Source of the DNA: Siphonodentalium dalli
Taxonomy: Eukaryota; Mollusca; Scaphopoda; Gadilida; Siphonodentaliidae
NCBI GenBank assembly: GCA_032622095.1
Contig: CP136063.1
Coordinates: 37,176,106-37,240,105 of the forward strand
Direction: 5' to 3'
Length of the DNA: 64,000 nucleotides
Of the stretch, positions 1-10,749 are shown one piece after another. Position numbers and translations under genes: made by a program. Position 1 is the stretch's first letter. Every line of letters begins with the position of its first letter. Below the pieces are notes generated by a model. It ran no database searches and was not told where the DNA came from. It saw only the letters and a list, made by a program, of their open reading frames with translations.

Positions 1-477
1 GCAAGTCATCGAATTTGAAAGATTTTTAATGAAAAACATGGCCGTCGGCTGCCATCTTGGTTTTTGCTTTTTGATTCTCTTTTCAGCTCGCGAGTTTCAA
101 CTTATCAATATAAAATTCTATATGAATGATCGGGATGTGATCTAGCCCAGAGCTGGCGACCATCGTGAATTTCACATTAAAATCCATTGACACATCATGC
201 GGTCTGCATTAATGTGCAGATTATTTTGAAATTTCGCTGCATGATTGGGATCATCTTTAGATGAGAACTAATGAATTTGAAATATTTTCTATCAAATATA
301 TTACAAGCCAGGTATGATTGGGATCATCTCTAGATTTGACTCATCGAATATGAATTTTGTCTTAGCTTAACTGGTGAAGTCAGCTAAGAAATAGCTATGG
401 CGAATCGTCTGCAGGTCTGTACAAATTAACCTTATCGCGGGCTGCAACCTGGATAGATTAATCTTTCATCGTGAACT
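1..477. other. Non-coding, unassigned
   Basis: No credible gene. A short phrase, 'catggccgycggcagccatcttgg', occurs near 38-60 and recurs near 880-902 and 1128-1150, so this is probably part of an old dispersed repeat. 'tgattgggatcatct' occurs twice (about 242 and 314). Confidence 0.5.
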
Positions 478-855
478 GTTCATGGATGATGACTATAGAC
501 CGCACCATTGCCTATTGGTCCGATTAACGTGCAATGCTTCATGAAGGTTGATACATGGATGGTGGCTATAGACCGTATCATTGCATATTGATCCGATTAA
601 CGTGCCATGCTCCATGAAGGTTGATACATGGATGGTGGCTATAGACCGTATCATTGTCTATTTATCCGATTAACGTGCAATGCTTCATGGAGGTTAATAC
701 ATGGATGATGACTATAGACCGTACCATGCCTATTGATCCGATTAACGTGACATGCTTCGTCGAGGTTGATACATGGATGATGACTATAGACCGCACCATT
801 GCCTATTGGTCCGATTAACGTGCTATGCTTCGTGGAGGTTGATACATGGATGAGG
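478..855. repeat. 73-bp tandem repeat, about 5 copies
   Basis: The phrase 'catggatgatgactataga' or a close variant recurs at about 481, 554, 627, 700, 772 and 845, a period of 72-73 bp. Each unit also carries 'tccgattaacgtg' and 'catgctt'. Copies differ by a few substitutions, so the array is not very recent. It has no open frame. Confidence 0.9.
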
Positions 856-1381
856 CCGATTCATTTTGGAGAAAAAAACATGCCTAGCAGCGGCCATCTT
901 GGATTTCAAAATTGAATGCATTAGAATGGGCTACACCGTTTGTCAGATATTTATGCAATTTGTTATGGGGGTTGTCATTTATATGTGAAATATATTGTTT
1001 TGGTGTGAATTGGTCAAAACATGCCCGACGTCAGCATCTTGAATTTCATTTTGGTGAAAATTTGTTAATAAAATACATTGTCGCTGGTAGCCACCACCAT
1101 CCATCAAATTTGAACCGTTTTCGATGAAATACATGGCCGCCAGCAGCCATCTTGTATTTCCGTCCTTAATTTCGCGCCATTAAATTATTTGGGATGCTAT
1201 ACAGCCCGCATCTTATGCCCGATCATTCCCAAAATTCATTTGCATGTTCGTGACCTCTAGATTAATCAAATTTCTCTTAGCCGTATGGTGTTCTGTTTCC
1301 GCCACATACTTTATTCGCTTCCTTCATTTGGTTCTTTCGCTTGTTTCGGTTCCTTCGCTTGTCTCAGTTCCTTCGCGGCGA
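856..1381. other. Non-coding, dispersed-repeat fragments
   Basis: Holds three diverged copies of the 'aaacatg...cagc..ccatcttg.atttc' phrase (near 880, 1020 and 1125), which suggests a degraded tandem or dispersed repeat of about 110-145 bp. The short open frames here do not resemble proteins. Confidence 0.45.
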
Positions 1382-1880
1382 CGCAAGCGAAATAATCTCA
1401 ATTGGTACGATGGAAGCGAAAAAATCAAACGAAGAAAGCGAAAAAATCAAACGACGAAAGCGAAAAAACATTTCTATTTAGCTTGCTTCGTTTGTTTGTT
1501 TTTTGTTTTTACTTCCTTTGGTTCCTTCGTGCGACATTTTGTTGCTTTTTTCGCTTTCGGCAGTTTCTTCACTTGCTGCGCGAAATATACGAAACAAGTG
1601 AATGAACCGCTGAAACCCAACAACAACAATAAAGAAAACAGTTCCAAGACACCGGTTGACCACAAGTTCCGGTCAGAGAACCGGTAAGCATTAAACATCC
1701 AGTATACTATGGTGTTGTTGTTGGGTTTCGATGGTTCCTTCGATTGCTTTGGATACTTCGCGAAAAAACAAGCGAAATAACAATGATGTGTTTTCACTTT
1801 CGTCGTTTGATTTTTTTCCCTTGTTTCGTTTGCTATTTGAACTAATTGAGATTATTTTGCTTGCTTCTTTTCGGTGGCGT
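1382..1880. repeat. Imperfect inverted repeat (foldback element), about 500 bp
   Basis: The left side (from 'gcaagcgaaataatctcaat' at 1384) pairs with the right side near 1845-1868 ('attgagattattttgcttgc'). Inner parts also pair, for example the 'acccaacaacaacaa' segment near 1617 with 'ttgttgttgggttt' near 1713. Open frames inside are rich in Phe/Lys because of the repeated 'gaaagcgaaaaaa' composition and are not credible genes. This is a degenerate palindromic non-autonomous element; the family is unknown. Confidence 0.65.
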
Positions 1881-1935
1881 GCGTGATAACATGGACATCG
1901 TCTAGCGGATACTGTGATGCTCAGCGTATATAACA

Positions 1936-2068
1936 ATTTAATCACAACATAATTATGGGAAATTACAGGATTTAGTCGAAAATCGCCGTGATCTTGCCGA
2001 TGAATGGCAACAAGCCATATTTCCGATTAAATCCTGCAAAATATTTCATAATTATTATGTGGTTAAAG
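1936..2068. mobile_element. Small MITE, relative of the element at 10590
   Basis: Terminal arms 'aatcacaacataattatg' and 'cataattattatgtgg..' are inverted. The core 'gatgaatggcaacaagcc' followed by 'atatttccga' is shared with the 160-bp TA-flanked elements at 10590-10749 and 16725-16884. The terminal sequences differ, so this is a diverged member or subfamily. Confidence 0.65.
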
Positions 2069-2764
2069 TGTCATACACTTTGGGCATCAATGTATGCGAA
2101 CATCATAAACATTGGTAGTTCATTAGACTAGGGATAACTTCTTGTGATTAATGATTTGGGCGATGGTTTAAGCTGAATAGACTGTGACAAATTCAGTTAA
2201 TTGGCGACGTCGTTAGGTGGAGCCGATTAACGGGTATTTGTACCAGTGTAGTCAGCGTAGACCGAGCCCAACTCTCATCCATTAATCAAGTATTCACCTG
2301 CATATTTTAGGGTATTCCGCAAATCAGAAGATTTTCCAACACATGTTCACAAAAAAAAGGCATGTCAGGATATATGTTTATTAAGAGCATGCGGATAATA
2401 TTACATACAGTATAATTACAATGCACTGCAATTAAAGGGACACAAAATCGTCGACCGCTTATAGATAATTTTGTCTATGATGTGACTCACAGCATGTTGG
2501 TTATACTCAATCGGGTACAATAATCATGCAATAGGAAACGAAAAAGTTGTTTATTTGGCCATAAATGGCCGAAAACAATAAACATATTTCCCGTGCCATT
2601 ATGTTGGGAGGGTATTATTGGAATGTCATTTGTACGTGAGTGTTGTTTATAGAGTGTTTTGTTAAATATATTGTGTCCCATTAACCAATTATTTGCGGAA
2701 TAGATGCACTCACATTTCATTAATATATAAACAAGTTTAGTACAAAAATAAAATATTACAAAAT
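2069..2764. other. Non-coding, unassigned
   Basis: No gene, RNA or repeat structure recognised. The 112-codon minus-strand open frame around 2487-2825 has no recognisable domain and runs into the satellite that follows. Confidence 0.4.
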
Positions 2765-4485
2765 AAGTTATGCTACTCCTAATGCTTTTATGTTGATACG
2801 AGTTTCCATCCAGTCTGATATACATACATAATGCATACCTAGTTATGTTACTCCTAATGTTTTTATGTTAATAACAGTTTCCAACCATACATATATCATG
2901 AATACCTAGTTATGCTAATCCTAATGTTTTTATGTTAATAAGAGTTTCCATCCAGCCTGATATACATATACAATGAATACCTAGTTATGCTACTCCTAAT
3001 GATTTTATGTTAATAAGAGTTTCCATCCAGTCTGATATAAATATTTATTATATACTTGCCCGTGAATTATAAGGTTTTAGCAGTGAGATATAAGTGATAT
3101 CCCACTAGTGAGTGATATCAGCTTGAAATTTCTGATGTATTGACATTCATTGGGCTCCATAGACAAGTAACTAAAGTATATAATAAACAGAATATCCACA
3201 CTTTTTCAGTGGATATGGGTTAAATCTCATTCGTGATGACAAAACATTTGAAATTCAATGTTTTGTCATCACTCATGAGATATAACCCATATCCACTGAA
3301 AAAGTGTGGATATCCTCTATATAATGAATACCTAGTTATGCCACTCCTAATGTGTTTATGTTAATAAGAGTTTCCATCCAGTCTGATATACATACATAAT
3401 GAATACCTAGTTATGTTACTCCTAATGTGTTTATGTTAATAACAGTTTCCATCCATACATATATCATGAATACCTAGTTATGCTAATCCTAATGTTTGTA
3501 TGTTAATAAGAGTTTGCATCCACCCTGATATACATATATAATGAATACCTAGTTATGCCACTCCTAATGCGTTTATGTTAATAAGAGTTTCCATCCCCCT
3601 GATATACATATATAATGAATACCTAGTTATGCTACTCCTAATGTGTTTATGTTAATACGAGTTTCCATCCAGTCTGATATACATATATAATGAATACCTA
3701 GTTATGCTACTCCTAATGCTTTTATGTTAATAAGAGTATCCATCCAGCTTTATATACATATATAATGAATACCTAGTTATGCCACTCCTAATGTGTTTAT
3801 GTTAATAAGAGTTTCCATCCCCCTGATATCCTCTATATAATGAATACCTAGTTATGCTACTCCTAATGTTTTTATGTTAATAAGAGTTTGCATCCAGTCT
3901 GATATACACATATAATGAATACATAGTTATGTTACTCCTAATGTTTTTATGTTAATAAGAGTTTCCATCCAGTCTGATATACATATATCATGAATACCTA
4001 GTTATGCCACTCCTAATGTTTTATGTTAATAAGCGTTTCCATCCAGTCTGATATACATATATAATGAATACCTAGTTATGTTACTCCTAATGTTTTTATG
4101 TTAATAAGAGTTTGCATCCAGTCTGATATACATATATCATGAATACCTAGTTATGCTACTCCTAATGCTTTTATGTTAATAAGAGTTTCCATCCAGTCTG
4201 ATATACATATATCATGAATACCTAGTTATGCTAATCCTAATGTTTTTATGTTAATAAGAGTTTATATCCAGCCTGATATACATATATAATGAATACCTAG
4301 TTATGTTACTCCTAATGTTTTTATGTTAATAAGAGTTTGCATCCAGTCTGATATACATATATCATGAATACCTAGTTATGTTACTCCTAATGTTTTTATG
4401 TTAATAAGCGTTTCCATCCAGTCTGATATACATATATAATGAATACCTAGTTATGTTACTCCTAATGTGTTTATGTTAATAAGAG
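2765..4485. repeat. ~75-bp satellite array, about 20 units
   Basis: Monomers share 'gaatacctagttatg', 'actcctaatg' and 'tatgttaataagagtttcc'. The 'cctaatg' landmark recurs every 66-78 bp from about 2776 to 4460. The array is interrupted at about 3045-3316 by a palindromic insertion. Monomers differ by scattered substitutions and by small length changes in the (at)n segment. Confidence 0.93.
3045..3316. mobile_element. Insertion within the satellite containing a ~125-bp hairpin
   Basis: The satellite period breaks at about 3045 and resumes at about 3320. The right part (about 3191-3316) is a near-perfect palindrome: 'atatccacactttttcagt' pairs with 'actgaaaaagtgtggatat', and 'tgatgacaaaacatt' with 'aatgttttgtcatca'. 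The junction phrase 'gatatcctctatataatg' also occurs in a later monomer near 3825, so the insert's right edge has been copied inside the array. Confidence 0.7.
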
Positions 4486-4765
4486 TTTCTGTTGCTTCAT
4501 CCCATCAGAAAGAAACTGAAATATTTGCTGTTGTAAATGGCAGCTCCGACAGTATGACACCACAGTCCATTATACCTTTTGGTATTACTCCTAATGCTTT
4601 TATGTTAATAAGAGTTTCCATCCAGTTGTTGCTTCATCCCATCAGAAAGAAACTGAACCATTTGCTGTTGTAAATGGCAGCTCCGACAGTATGACACCAC
4701 AGTCCATTATACCTTTTGGTATTACTCCTAATGCTTTTATGTTAATAAGAGTTTCCATCCAGTTG
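4486..4765. repeat. Composite units: satellite monomer plus gene 3'-end fragment
   Basis: Two ~136-bp units (gene-like parts at about 4490-4581 and 4626-4717) join ~44 bp of the satellite to ~92 bp resembling the 3' end of the adjoining minus-strand gene, including its stop codon. The first and last thirds match the gene closely while the middle is diverged. Read on the minus strand, both fragments keep an uninterrupted frame of about 27 codons ending in the same nine residues as the gene. The source was therefore probably a paralogous gene end rather than this copy. Confidence 0.75.
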
Positions 4766-4770
4766 TTGCT

Positions 4771-5988
4771 TCATCCCATCAGAAAGAAACTGAACCATTT
4801 CCTGTTGGAAATGTTATCTCCACCATCACTAGCATAATCCCACAGTCCAGATAACCTTTTGACGACACCGAATATGGAATAATTTGGCACATTCTTAATG
4901 ACATGCAAGTTCCCGTAAAATGCTTTATCGGCGTCTCCATATAATCTCCTTGTGTTGCTGACAAACCACCAACCCTTCGCTATGTAGGTATCCTTCATTC
5001 GGCTGAGATCAGACTTGGCAATGCTTTTATTCATTCGCTTTTCTGCTTTGGATTTACTAGCAATAAGCACATTTCGTCCGTAGAATCGAAACCTGTAGAA
5101 ACCACCACGTACCTGGACCATGTGATTATCATAGCCTGCTATGGGATTATATACCACGACAAACCATCGTCTCCAGGAATATTTGGCGCCAAGAAAGTCT
5201 CTGACTTGAAGACTAAAATCTTTATTATTTAATTTGACTTTTGCCGCAGCGAGTGTATCGAAATCCTCCTCGGACTGACTTTCCCATTTCGATTCCACTT
5301 TTCTGTCATACGCCCGCACTGCAGTGTTGACTGCACTCATTCTTTTTTCCCATGTCTTTATCTTTTCATTCGTTACTGCTATCGACTTGTTGCTGAGTTG
5401 CTGATATGCCATCTCTAGCTTATAGCAGTCGTAAAGCAGTTTGATGGTACCCATCATGAATTTTTGCAACTTTTGGCGGTCGTTCTTGGTGAATTTCATT
5501 ATAGCTATGGGGATATTTGATTCATACACGTGGTTTGAATTTACCATCGCATCATAAAGATTCCCTCCTGCATCAGCGTACGAACGGTCGTACCCATCCA
5601 AGAATTCTGTCGTATAGTGACTACGTAAAAATGTTGGTGAGTTGTACAGTTTGTTGAGAAGCCGGATATTCGATCTGATATCTCTTTCTATTTCTCCGAA
5701 TGGTATATGGGTTCTGCTCCACACGATCTCTCGGTTAACTCCTTCCAACTTGCCAGACATCTGATCGAATCTTGTATTCATTCTATTATAAACCTTTTTG
5801 ATTGCTTTGAGTTCCGGCGACTCCTGGGCTCCAAGAAACATTGTCATAACCTGTGCAGTCACCATGAACAATGGTCCACATACAGCGCTGAACATGGTTA
5901 TTGCACCTGCAAAGCCGGCAGTGTCTGTAAATAAGCCAAGAGCAGTCGAAGTCGTCTCTAGTGTACTAACTATGGCTTCTTCATCCAT
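4771..5988 (-). CDS. Rapunzel / SE-cephalotoxin-like family protein, 405 aa
   Basis: A single uninterrupted 405-codon frame, ATG at 5988-5986 and stop at 4773-4771. Residues ~20-50 form a hydrophobic Gly/Ala-rich segment. Residues ~55-95 are an amphipathic helix of the type 'ESPELKAIKK...FDQMSGKL', followed near residue 105 by 'EIERDIRSNIRLLNKLYNSP', then a long helical region to ~235. This order and spacing match the N-terminal domain shared by fish rapunzel proteins and cuttlefish SE-cephalotoxin-like proteins. The C-terminal ~150 residues are aromatic-rich and not assigned. There is no clear signal peptide, so secretion is not shown. A minus-strand pyrimidine tract ending in 'tttcag' at about 6070-6068 could be the acceptor of a 5'-UTR intron. 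Function is unknown: one family member is a salivary toxin, but the vertebrate relatives are not. The 5' two thirds are duplicated at 11052-12065. Confidence 0.75.
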   Translation of the reverse strand: MDEEAIVSTLETTSTALGLFTDTAGFAGAITMFSAVCGPLFMVTAQVMTMFLGAQESPELKAIKKVYNRMNTRFDQMSGKLEGVNREIVWSRTHIPFGEIERDIRSNIRLLNKLYNSPTFLRSHYTTEFLDGYDRSYADAGGNLYDAMVNSNHVYESNIPIAIMKFTKNDRQKLQKFMMGTIKLLYDCYKLEMAYQQLSNKSIAVTNEKIKTWEKRMSAVNTAVRAYDRKVESKWESQSEEDFDTLAAAKVKLNNKDFSLQVRDFLGAKYSWRRWFVVVYNPIAGYDNHMVQVRGGFYRFRFYGRNVLIASKSKAEKRMNKSIAKSDLSRMKDTYIAKGWWFVSNTRRLYGDADKAFYGNLHVIKNVPNYSIFGVVKRLSGLWDYASDGGDNISNRKWFSFFLMG

Positions 5989-6038
5989 GGTTCTTGGGTT
6001 TAGATACTGTATTGGTTGGATATTATATGCCTTGTATT

Positions 6039-6868
6039 AATGCGGTCTCTAATATATCCCAGTGAATCTGAAATATATATACAAATAAGATATTATAGGC
6101 GTAATATCAGCCGTATAATTCAGCTTTATTTTGATAACCCGGTCATGTGAATGATACTCCGGCCTTATAAACAGTATGTTAGGTTTTTACCGATAAAAGC
6201 TACTTAAAAATCACATTATATTGGAAAACTTGATGTACGATGAGGTAACTGTACATAGTTACATATGTTCGTAATAATCCGCTGGCATTTATATTTTATA
6301 TGCGTTGTTTATCTCGATTTTACCTCATTAGTCACTATGTAGCAGATACCATATAAATTCCATTTTTTCCCTAAACTAATGGTTTAACTCGAATAAATTT
6401 TCGATGTCAATAAACGGCATAGGGTATTAACCAACGTGGTGCATTGAATGTGGTTAAAGCGACCATACTCGATAGATAACGCGGCCACCATATATTTATT
6501 ATGAAAAAGAAAAAAGCATAATACGCACTACTTCATGAAATAAAATTGATTCAACCATTTGTCAGATAAAATATGAAATGTATGAGGTATTTGTTACATA
6601 ATTAGGTAAAATCGAGATAAACAACGCGTATAAAATATAAATGCTAGCGGAATATCACAAACTTGTAAGCTATGTTCACTTACCTCATCGTTCATTATGT
6701 TTGCTCCGATATTCCGGTGTCTCTGATACCGTTTTATCAGTCACGATCTAACTCGTACCTCCATTATATTTACAAGGCCGGATTATTATTGACAAGGCCA
6801 GGTTATCAAAATAAGGCCGAATTATACGGATACCCCCGTGACAAATGCGGTTTCTAATATAACCCAGT
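6039..6868. mobile_element. Foldback element upstream of the rapunzel-like gene (copy 1)
   Basis: Arms of about 220 bp (6111-6330 and 6605-6829) are inverted and roughly three-quarters identical; 'ccgtataattc' at 6111 pairs with 'gaattatacgg' ending at 6829, and 'gttgtttatctcgatttta' near 6303 with its complement near 6607. The element is bracketed by direct repeats of 25 bp with two mismatches ('aatgcggtytctaatata..' at 6039-6063 and 6844-6868), longer than a usual target duplication. It lies about 50-120 bp from the gene's start codon and contains the possible 5'-UTR intron. Confidence 0.75.
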
Positions 6869-7162
6869 ATATTTGTCGTCGTCTGTCGTTTGTGCAAATA
6901 AGACATACATGTTTACGGCATCTGCCGCAAGCTCTACCAGTCTCGCTATTCTTCCACCGTAGGCATGAGCCGATCAATATATATAGTATGTATGGTTGGG
7001 ATTGGTCCGCCCTGCTATAGAGGTTCCCCGTTTGGGGTGTTGGTTTTGAAATTTCCAACTGCATCACCCCCTCTTAAACCAGACCAAACTCTCAGGTTTG
7101 TCGAATCATTTATGTTCAAGTAAAGTAGGAAACTTGTAAAACTGTCTGAACTGATGGTCTGC

Positions 7163-8546
7163 TGTGACAGCGTGGACATAGCATCAACTAAATCGGTTAA
7201 ATATTTGGGGGTGTTTCCTAATCAACGGCTGAATGATGAGGTAATGGCGGAGAATGTTCTGAGTAAGGTAACTGCGAATATTTTGTATTTGTAATACGAC
7301 CATGCCAGTGGCCCGAGTTACCATGGCTATCTCGTTCCAGTTTTGTGGTACAATTCTACTTTTTCCAATTGTACCACGAAAAAAATCGGTTTATTCAGAT
7401 TGCGCACGCGACTTTTCCCGTCTTTTCTAACTCCGCGCAAACAGGGCATCAACGGAGTACACCCGCACCCCTTTGAATTTTGCTACATCTTGACAATCTT
7501 GCGAATTTTCTAGCGATTTGTCGCTTGAAACCAGTTTGGTTGCCAATGAATATGGTCCAAATGATGTTATGGTATATTGATATATGTTACGACCAAAGAA
7601 AGTTACTTAATAAGTATATTAAATGACAAAATAAATCCATGGGGCCGGGCTGTGCATTCGTCGATTCGAATCTCGATCATATTCGATATTTCGGAATCAA
7701 GTTGAAAATGAAAGCGTTTGTTCACCAGTACGGAAGGGGGATAAGATTAGTTTAGTAAACTAGATCATTTAGATCGCTTTGTGTAAGGAAAATGGTCCAT
7801 AGTCGATGATCATATTCATGTTGTCCCAACAACGTTCAACACAGAAATGACCGAAATCGTATTTCCTGTACAATTTAAATGAAAGGCACGGGCGCCGCTG
7901 AAAACACATCGTTTGTTAGCCAATCACAACGATTATTTTCTAGAAGAGGTGCCTCGAAAAGTCAACGGGGGAATTTCATAACAAGACAAGATTACCGGAG
8001 TACTCCATGCAAAGAAATCGAGTACGCCCAATACGAATTACACCACGAAATGTTTTCTAACATGAGACGTAAAAAGCGCAGTATTTCGTTGACTATTCAG
8101 TCGAATTGTGACCATAAACTTTCAGTCGTATTACAAAAGAAATCAATACACGGTGTATCGGTGTGTATGGTCAAGTTGTACCACAAAAAACTGATTGTAG
8201 GACTCCGCTACGCGTCGTCCTACAATCAGTTTTTTGTGGTACAACTTGACCATACACACCTCTACATCGTGTATTTATTTCTTAAATATATGAAGGCGAA
8301 TTATCTTCATGAAGAATGCAGGACACTTTTGCAATTTTGACAACTAATTTCTTTTGTCAGTATTTAAGTCTGACAGAAAGAACTAAAAAGCGTCTTCAAG
8401 CTTATCAAGATAGACTTGTTAGATTTATCGTGAAACTAGGCAGGATGACCCATCTAGGATTTAATGAATTTGAACATGTAAACTGGCTTTGTATAATAAC
8501 AGTATTTGGCTTAATTTATTTTGACTGCTACTACATATATTTATGA
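7163..8546 (+). pseudogene. Non-LTR retrotransposon RT fossil (copy 1), split by an insertion
   Basis: 7163-7345 reads as an RT thumb segment: 'SVDIASTKSVKYLGV', then 'NVLSKVTANILYL', an in-frame TAA at 7292-7294, and 'YDHASGPSYHGYLVPVLW'. The continuation expected in LINE proteins is found about 1 kb downstream at ~8355-8546: 'LSLTERTKKRLQAYQDRLVR', then 'THLGFNEFEHVNWL'. The two halves join at the right point of the protein, so this was one element later split by insertion of about 7340-8345. Upstream catalytic motifs are absent. It is non-functional. Confidence 0.82.
7340..8350. mobile_element. Non-autonomous insertion with a perfect 43-bp-arm hairpin (copy 1)
   Basis: This stretch separates two halves of one LINE RT. 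It holds a hairpin with 43-nt arms (8161-8203 and 8217-8259, no mismatch seen) and a 13-nt loop; 'gtggtacaacttgac' in the stem resembles the short palindrome 'gtggtacaatt..aattgtaccac' near the left edge (7340-7378). The 153-codon frame 7879-8340 crosses the hairpin and is not protein-like. The exact ends are uncertain. Confidence 0.6.
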
Positions 8547-9096
8547 ATTCAATCGTTCGGCCTATTACAGTTGGTGGTAAACTAGACTAGTGCGTATGCA
8601 TGTGTGAATGGTCAAGTACTGTTATGTGTCGTAGTGGAATAACAATTATGTCATTACCAGATTCTTTGACACATATGCCATTTAATTACGGCATATATTT
8701 CTAACAGTCACATGTTTGTAATGAACAAACTGCTTTGTGTCAATATGTTCATCTTTAGAAAATATTAACTCTTCCACCAAACTCATTTACTATCTGATTT
8801 GATAGCTAAATTATGTTTTTGGTTGAGTTTATATTTAATATCATACTTTAGATTGACAACTCACTGGCCTCTGTGTTTTTTTTAGATATAATTTGATTTA
8901 TAACTGGCTTCGAACACATCAACCCCGTCCACTCATTCTATAGACCCACTATCAAATATATGATGAACCAATGATCTCAAATAAGTTTTCATCCCATCAT
9001 TTTCATAACTGTCAACAAAAGTTAGCATGACATATTCTTCATCTGTATATATTTACATACACCTAATATCTCTTCCGATTTCCCCATAGCGTTATT
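8547..9096. other. Non-coding, unassigned (copy 1)
   Basis: AT-rich DNA following the LINE fossil, possibly its degraded 3' UTR. No frame or repeat recognised. The same holds in copy 2 (14623-15171). Confidence 0.4.
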
Positions 9097-9169
9097 CAAT
9101 GTGCTCATAAACCCATGAACGTAACGTGACGTCACTTTCAATGTCGTTCATAGGTTTATGAACACATTG
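9097..9169. repeat. 73-bp inverted repeat (copy 1)
   Basis: 25-nt arms with a few mismatches ('caatgtgctcataaac' against 'gtttatgaacacattg') enclose a 23-nt loop that contains the palindrome 'gtgacgtcac'. Repeated in copy 2 at 15172-15244. Confidence 0.75.
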
Positions 9170-9352
9170 ATGCCGGAAATCACCGGGGTTTGTCGGACAT
9201 TACCGACTGCTTGAGTATCTAGCACGTCCGGATTTGGCAAAAAAATTGTTTTGGTCTATAATCAGTGATATTGCCATGTGTTACTGAGTGTTGATGTTAA
9301 CAAAACCGCGCTACTCAACAGAGTTTTATCATTTTCCTTGCCGCTACAAATA

Positions 9353-10135
9353 TTCCCCCGACCTCACAGATATATCATTATGTTCCCCCGACCTCACAGA
9401 TATATCATTATGTTCCCCCGACCTCACAGATATATCATTATGTTCCCCCGACCTCACAGATATATCATTATGTTCCCCCGACCTCACAGATATATCATTA
9501 TGTTCCCCCGACCTCACAGATATATCATTATGCATTCCCCCGACCTCACAGATATATCATTATGCATTCCCCCGACCTCACAGATATATCATTATGTTCC
9601 CCCGACCTCACAGATATATCATTATGGTAGAACGGCGTATATTCCCCCGACCTCACAGATATATCATTATGTTCCCCCGACCTCACAGATATATCATTAT
9701 GGTAGAACGGCGTGTATTCCCCCGACCTCACAGATATATCATTATGTTCCCCCGACCTCACAGATATATCATTATGGTAGAACGGCGTGTATTCCCCCGA
9801 CCTCACAGATATATCATTATGTTCCCCCGACCTCACAGATATATCATTATGGTAGAACGGCGTATATTCCCCCGACCTCACAGATATATCATTATGGTAG
9901 AACGGCGTATATTCCCCCGACCTCACAGATATATCATTATGGTAGAACGGCGTATATTCCCCCGACCTCACAGATATATCATTATGTTCCCCCGACCTCA
10001 CAGATATATCATTATGGTAGAACGGCGTGTATTCCCCCGACCTCACAGATATATCATTATGTTCCCCCGACCTCACAGATATATCATTATGTTCCCCCGA
10101 CCTCACAGATATATCATTATGGTAGAACGGCGTGT
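9353..10135. repeat. 30-bp minisatellite, 22 units (copy 1)
   Basis: Unit 'ttcccccgacctcacagata' plus 'tatcattatg', nearly invariant. The first six units are plain, two are offset by an extra 'ca', and later units are separated at intervals by a 15-bp spacer 'ggtagaacggcgtrt', giving a two-level pattern. Because 30 and 15 are multiples of three, several frames on both strands stay open; these are by-products, not genes. Confidence 0.97.
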
Positions 10136-10435
10136 TGTCCATTTCTTATCCACAGCCAAAATTTAATAGTTAGTTTCAAATATTATCATTCTTGAAATCA
10201 ACACGTCTACATTAGTTACTAACTAAACAAGACGTTTTATCATATATACTTTACTGTGAAATTGCGTTTTTCCGTTATCCGTCAGCGGATTCTCAAAATG
10301 TTTGGTTTTCCAAAAAGCGAAGATTCGAACTGTCTGAACTGAACTCCGTGCGTTCATTTAAATAGTTGAATAAATAGTGGGAAAGACAGACAATCCTAGT
10401 TCATAATGAATTTAAGTATATAAATATAAATAATA

Positions 10436-10574
10436 AACGGCGGATTCAACGTGGTCATGGGTTTTGACAGCGATAAAAAAATCAGCAAACTCCGCATGAA
10501 ACCCTTCGGGGTTCATGCAGTTTGCTGATTTTTTCTCGCGGTTAAAATCCCATGACCACATTGAAACCGCCGTT
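10436..10574. repeat. 139-bp near-perfect hairpin (copy 1)
   Basis: 'aacggcgg' at 10436 pairs with 'ccgccgtt' ending at 10574. The stem continues through 'gtggtcatggg' / 'cccatgaccac' and 'aaatcagcaaact' / 'agtttgctgattt' to a tight 'cccttcgggg' tip. It is flanked by 'taa' / 'catt' and sits only 15 bp from the next TIR element. Confidence 0.85.
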
Positions 10575-10589
10575 CATTTCTTATATATA

Positions 10590-10749
10590 CAGTAATGCTC
10601 TAATTAATCGACTCCATAACCACAGCAGAATTATGGGTAACATTGAGAGCTTTCCGATGAATGGCAACAAGCCATATTTCCGACTAGATCCTGAAAAGTT
10701 ACCCATAATTCTGCTGTGGTTATGGAGTCGATTAATTAGGGCATTACTG
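10590..10749. mobile_element. 160-bp TA-flanked MITE (copy 1)
   Basis: Begins 'cagtaatgctctaattaat' and ends 'attaattagggcattactg', with inverted arms of about 60 bp that include 'ccataaccacagcagaatta'. It is bounded on both sides by the dinucleotide TA (10588-10589 and 10750-10751), the target duplication of Tc1/mariner-type elements. The core 'gatgaatggcaacaagcc' is shared with the element at 1936-2068. No coding capacity. Confidence 0.85.

Noticed and set aside
1244-1945. Overlapping frames of 60-147 codons
   Set aside because: Phe/Lys-rich translations of a foldback element with repeated 'gaaagcgaaaaaa' composition.
7879-8340. 153-codon plus-strand gene (repeated at 13955-14416)
   Set aside because: It crosses a perfect hairpin, has no domain, and lies in an insertion inside a LINE fossil.
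9353-10135. CRISPR-like regular array
   Set aside because: Units are directly contiguous with an invariant spacer rather than unique spacers, the context is eukaryotic, and no cas-like genes are present. The 36040-38615 and 42335-42562 arrays were rejected for the same reasons.
9278-10195. Long open frames (up to ~300 codons) in several frames and on both strands
   Set aside because: They are produced by a 30-bp repeat with 15-bp spacers, both multiples of three. Composition and multi-frame openness show they are not genes; the same applies at 15353-16330.
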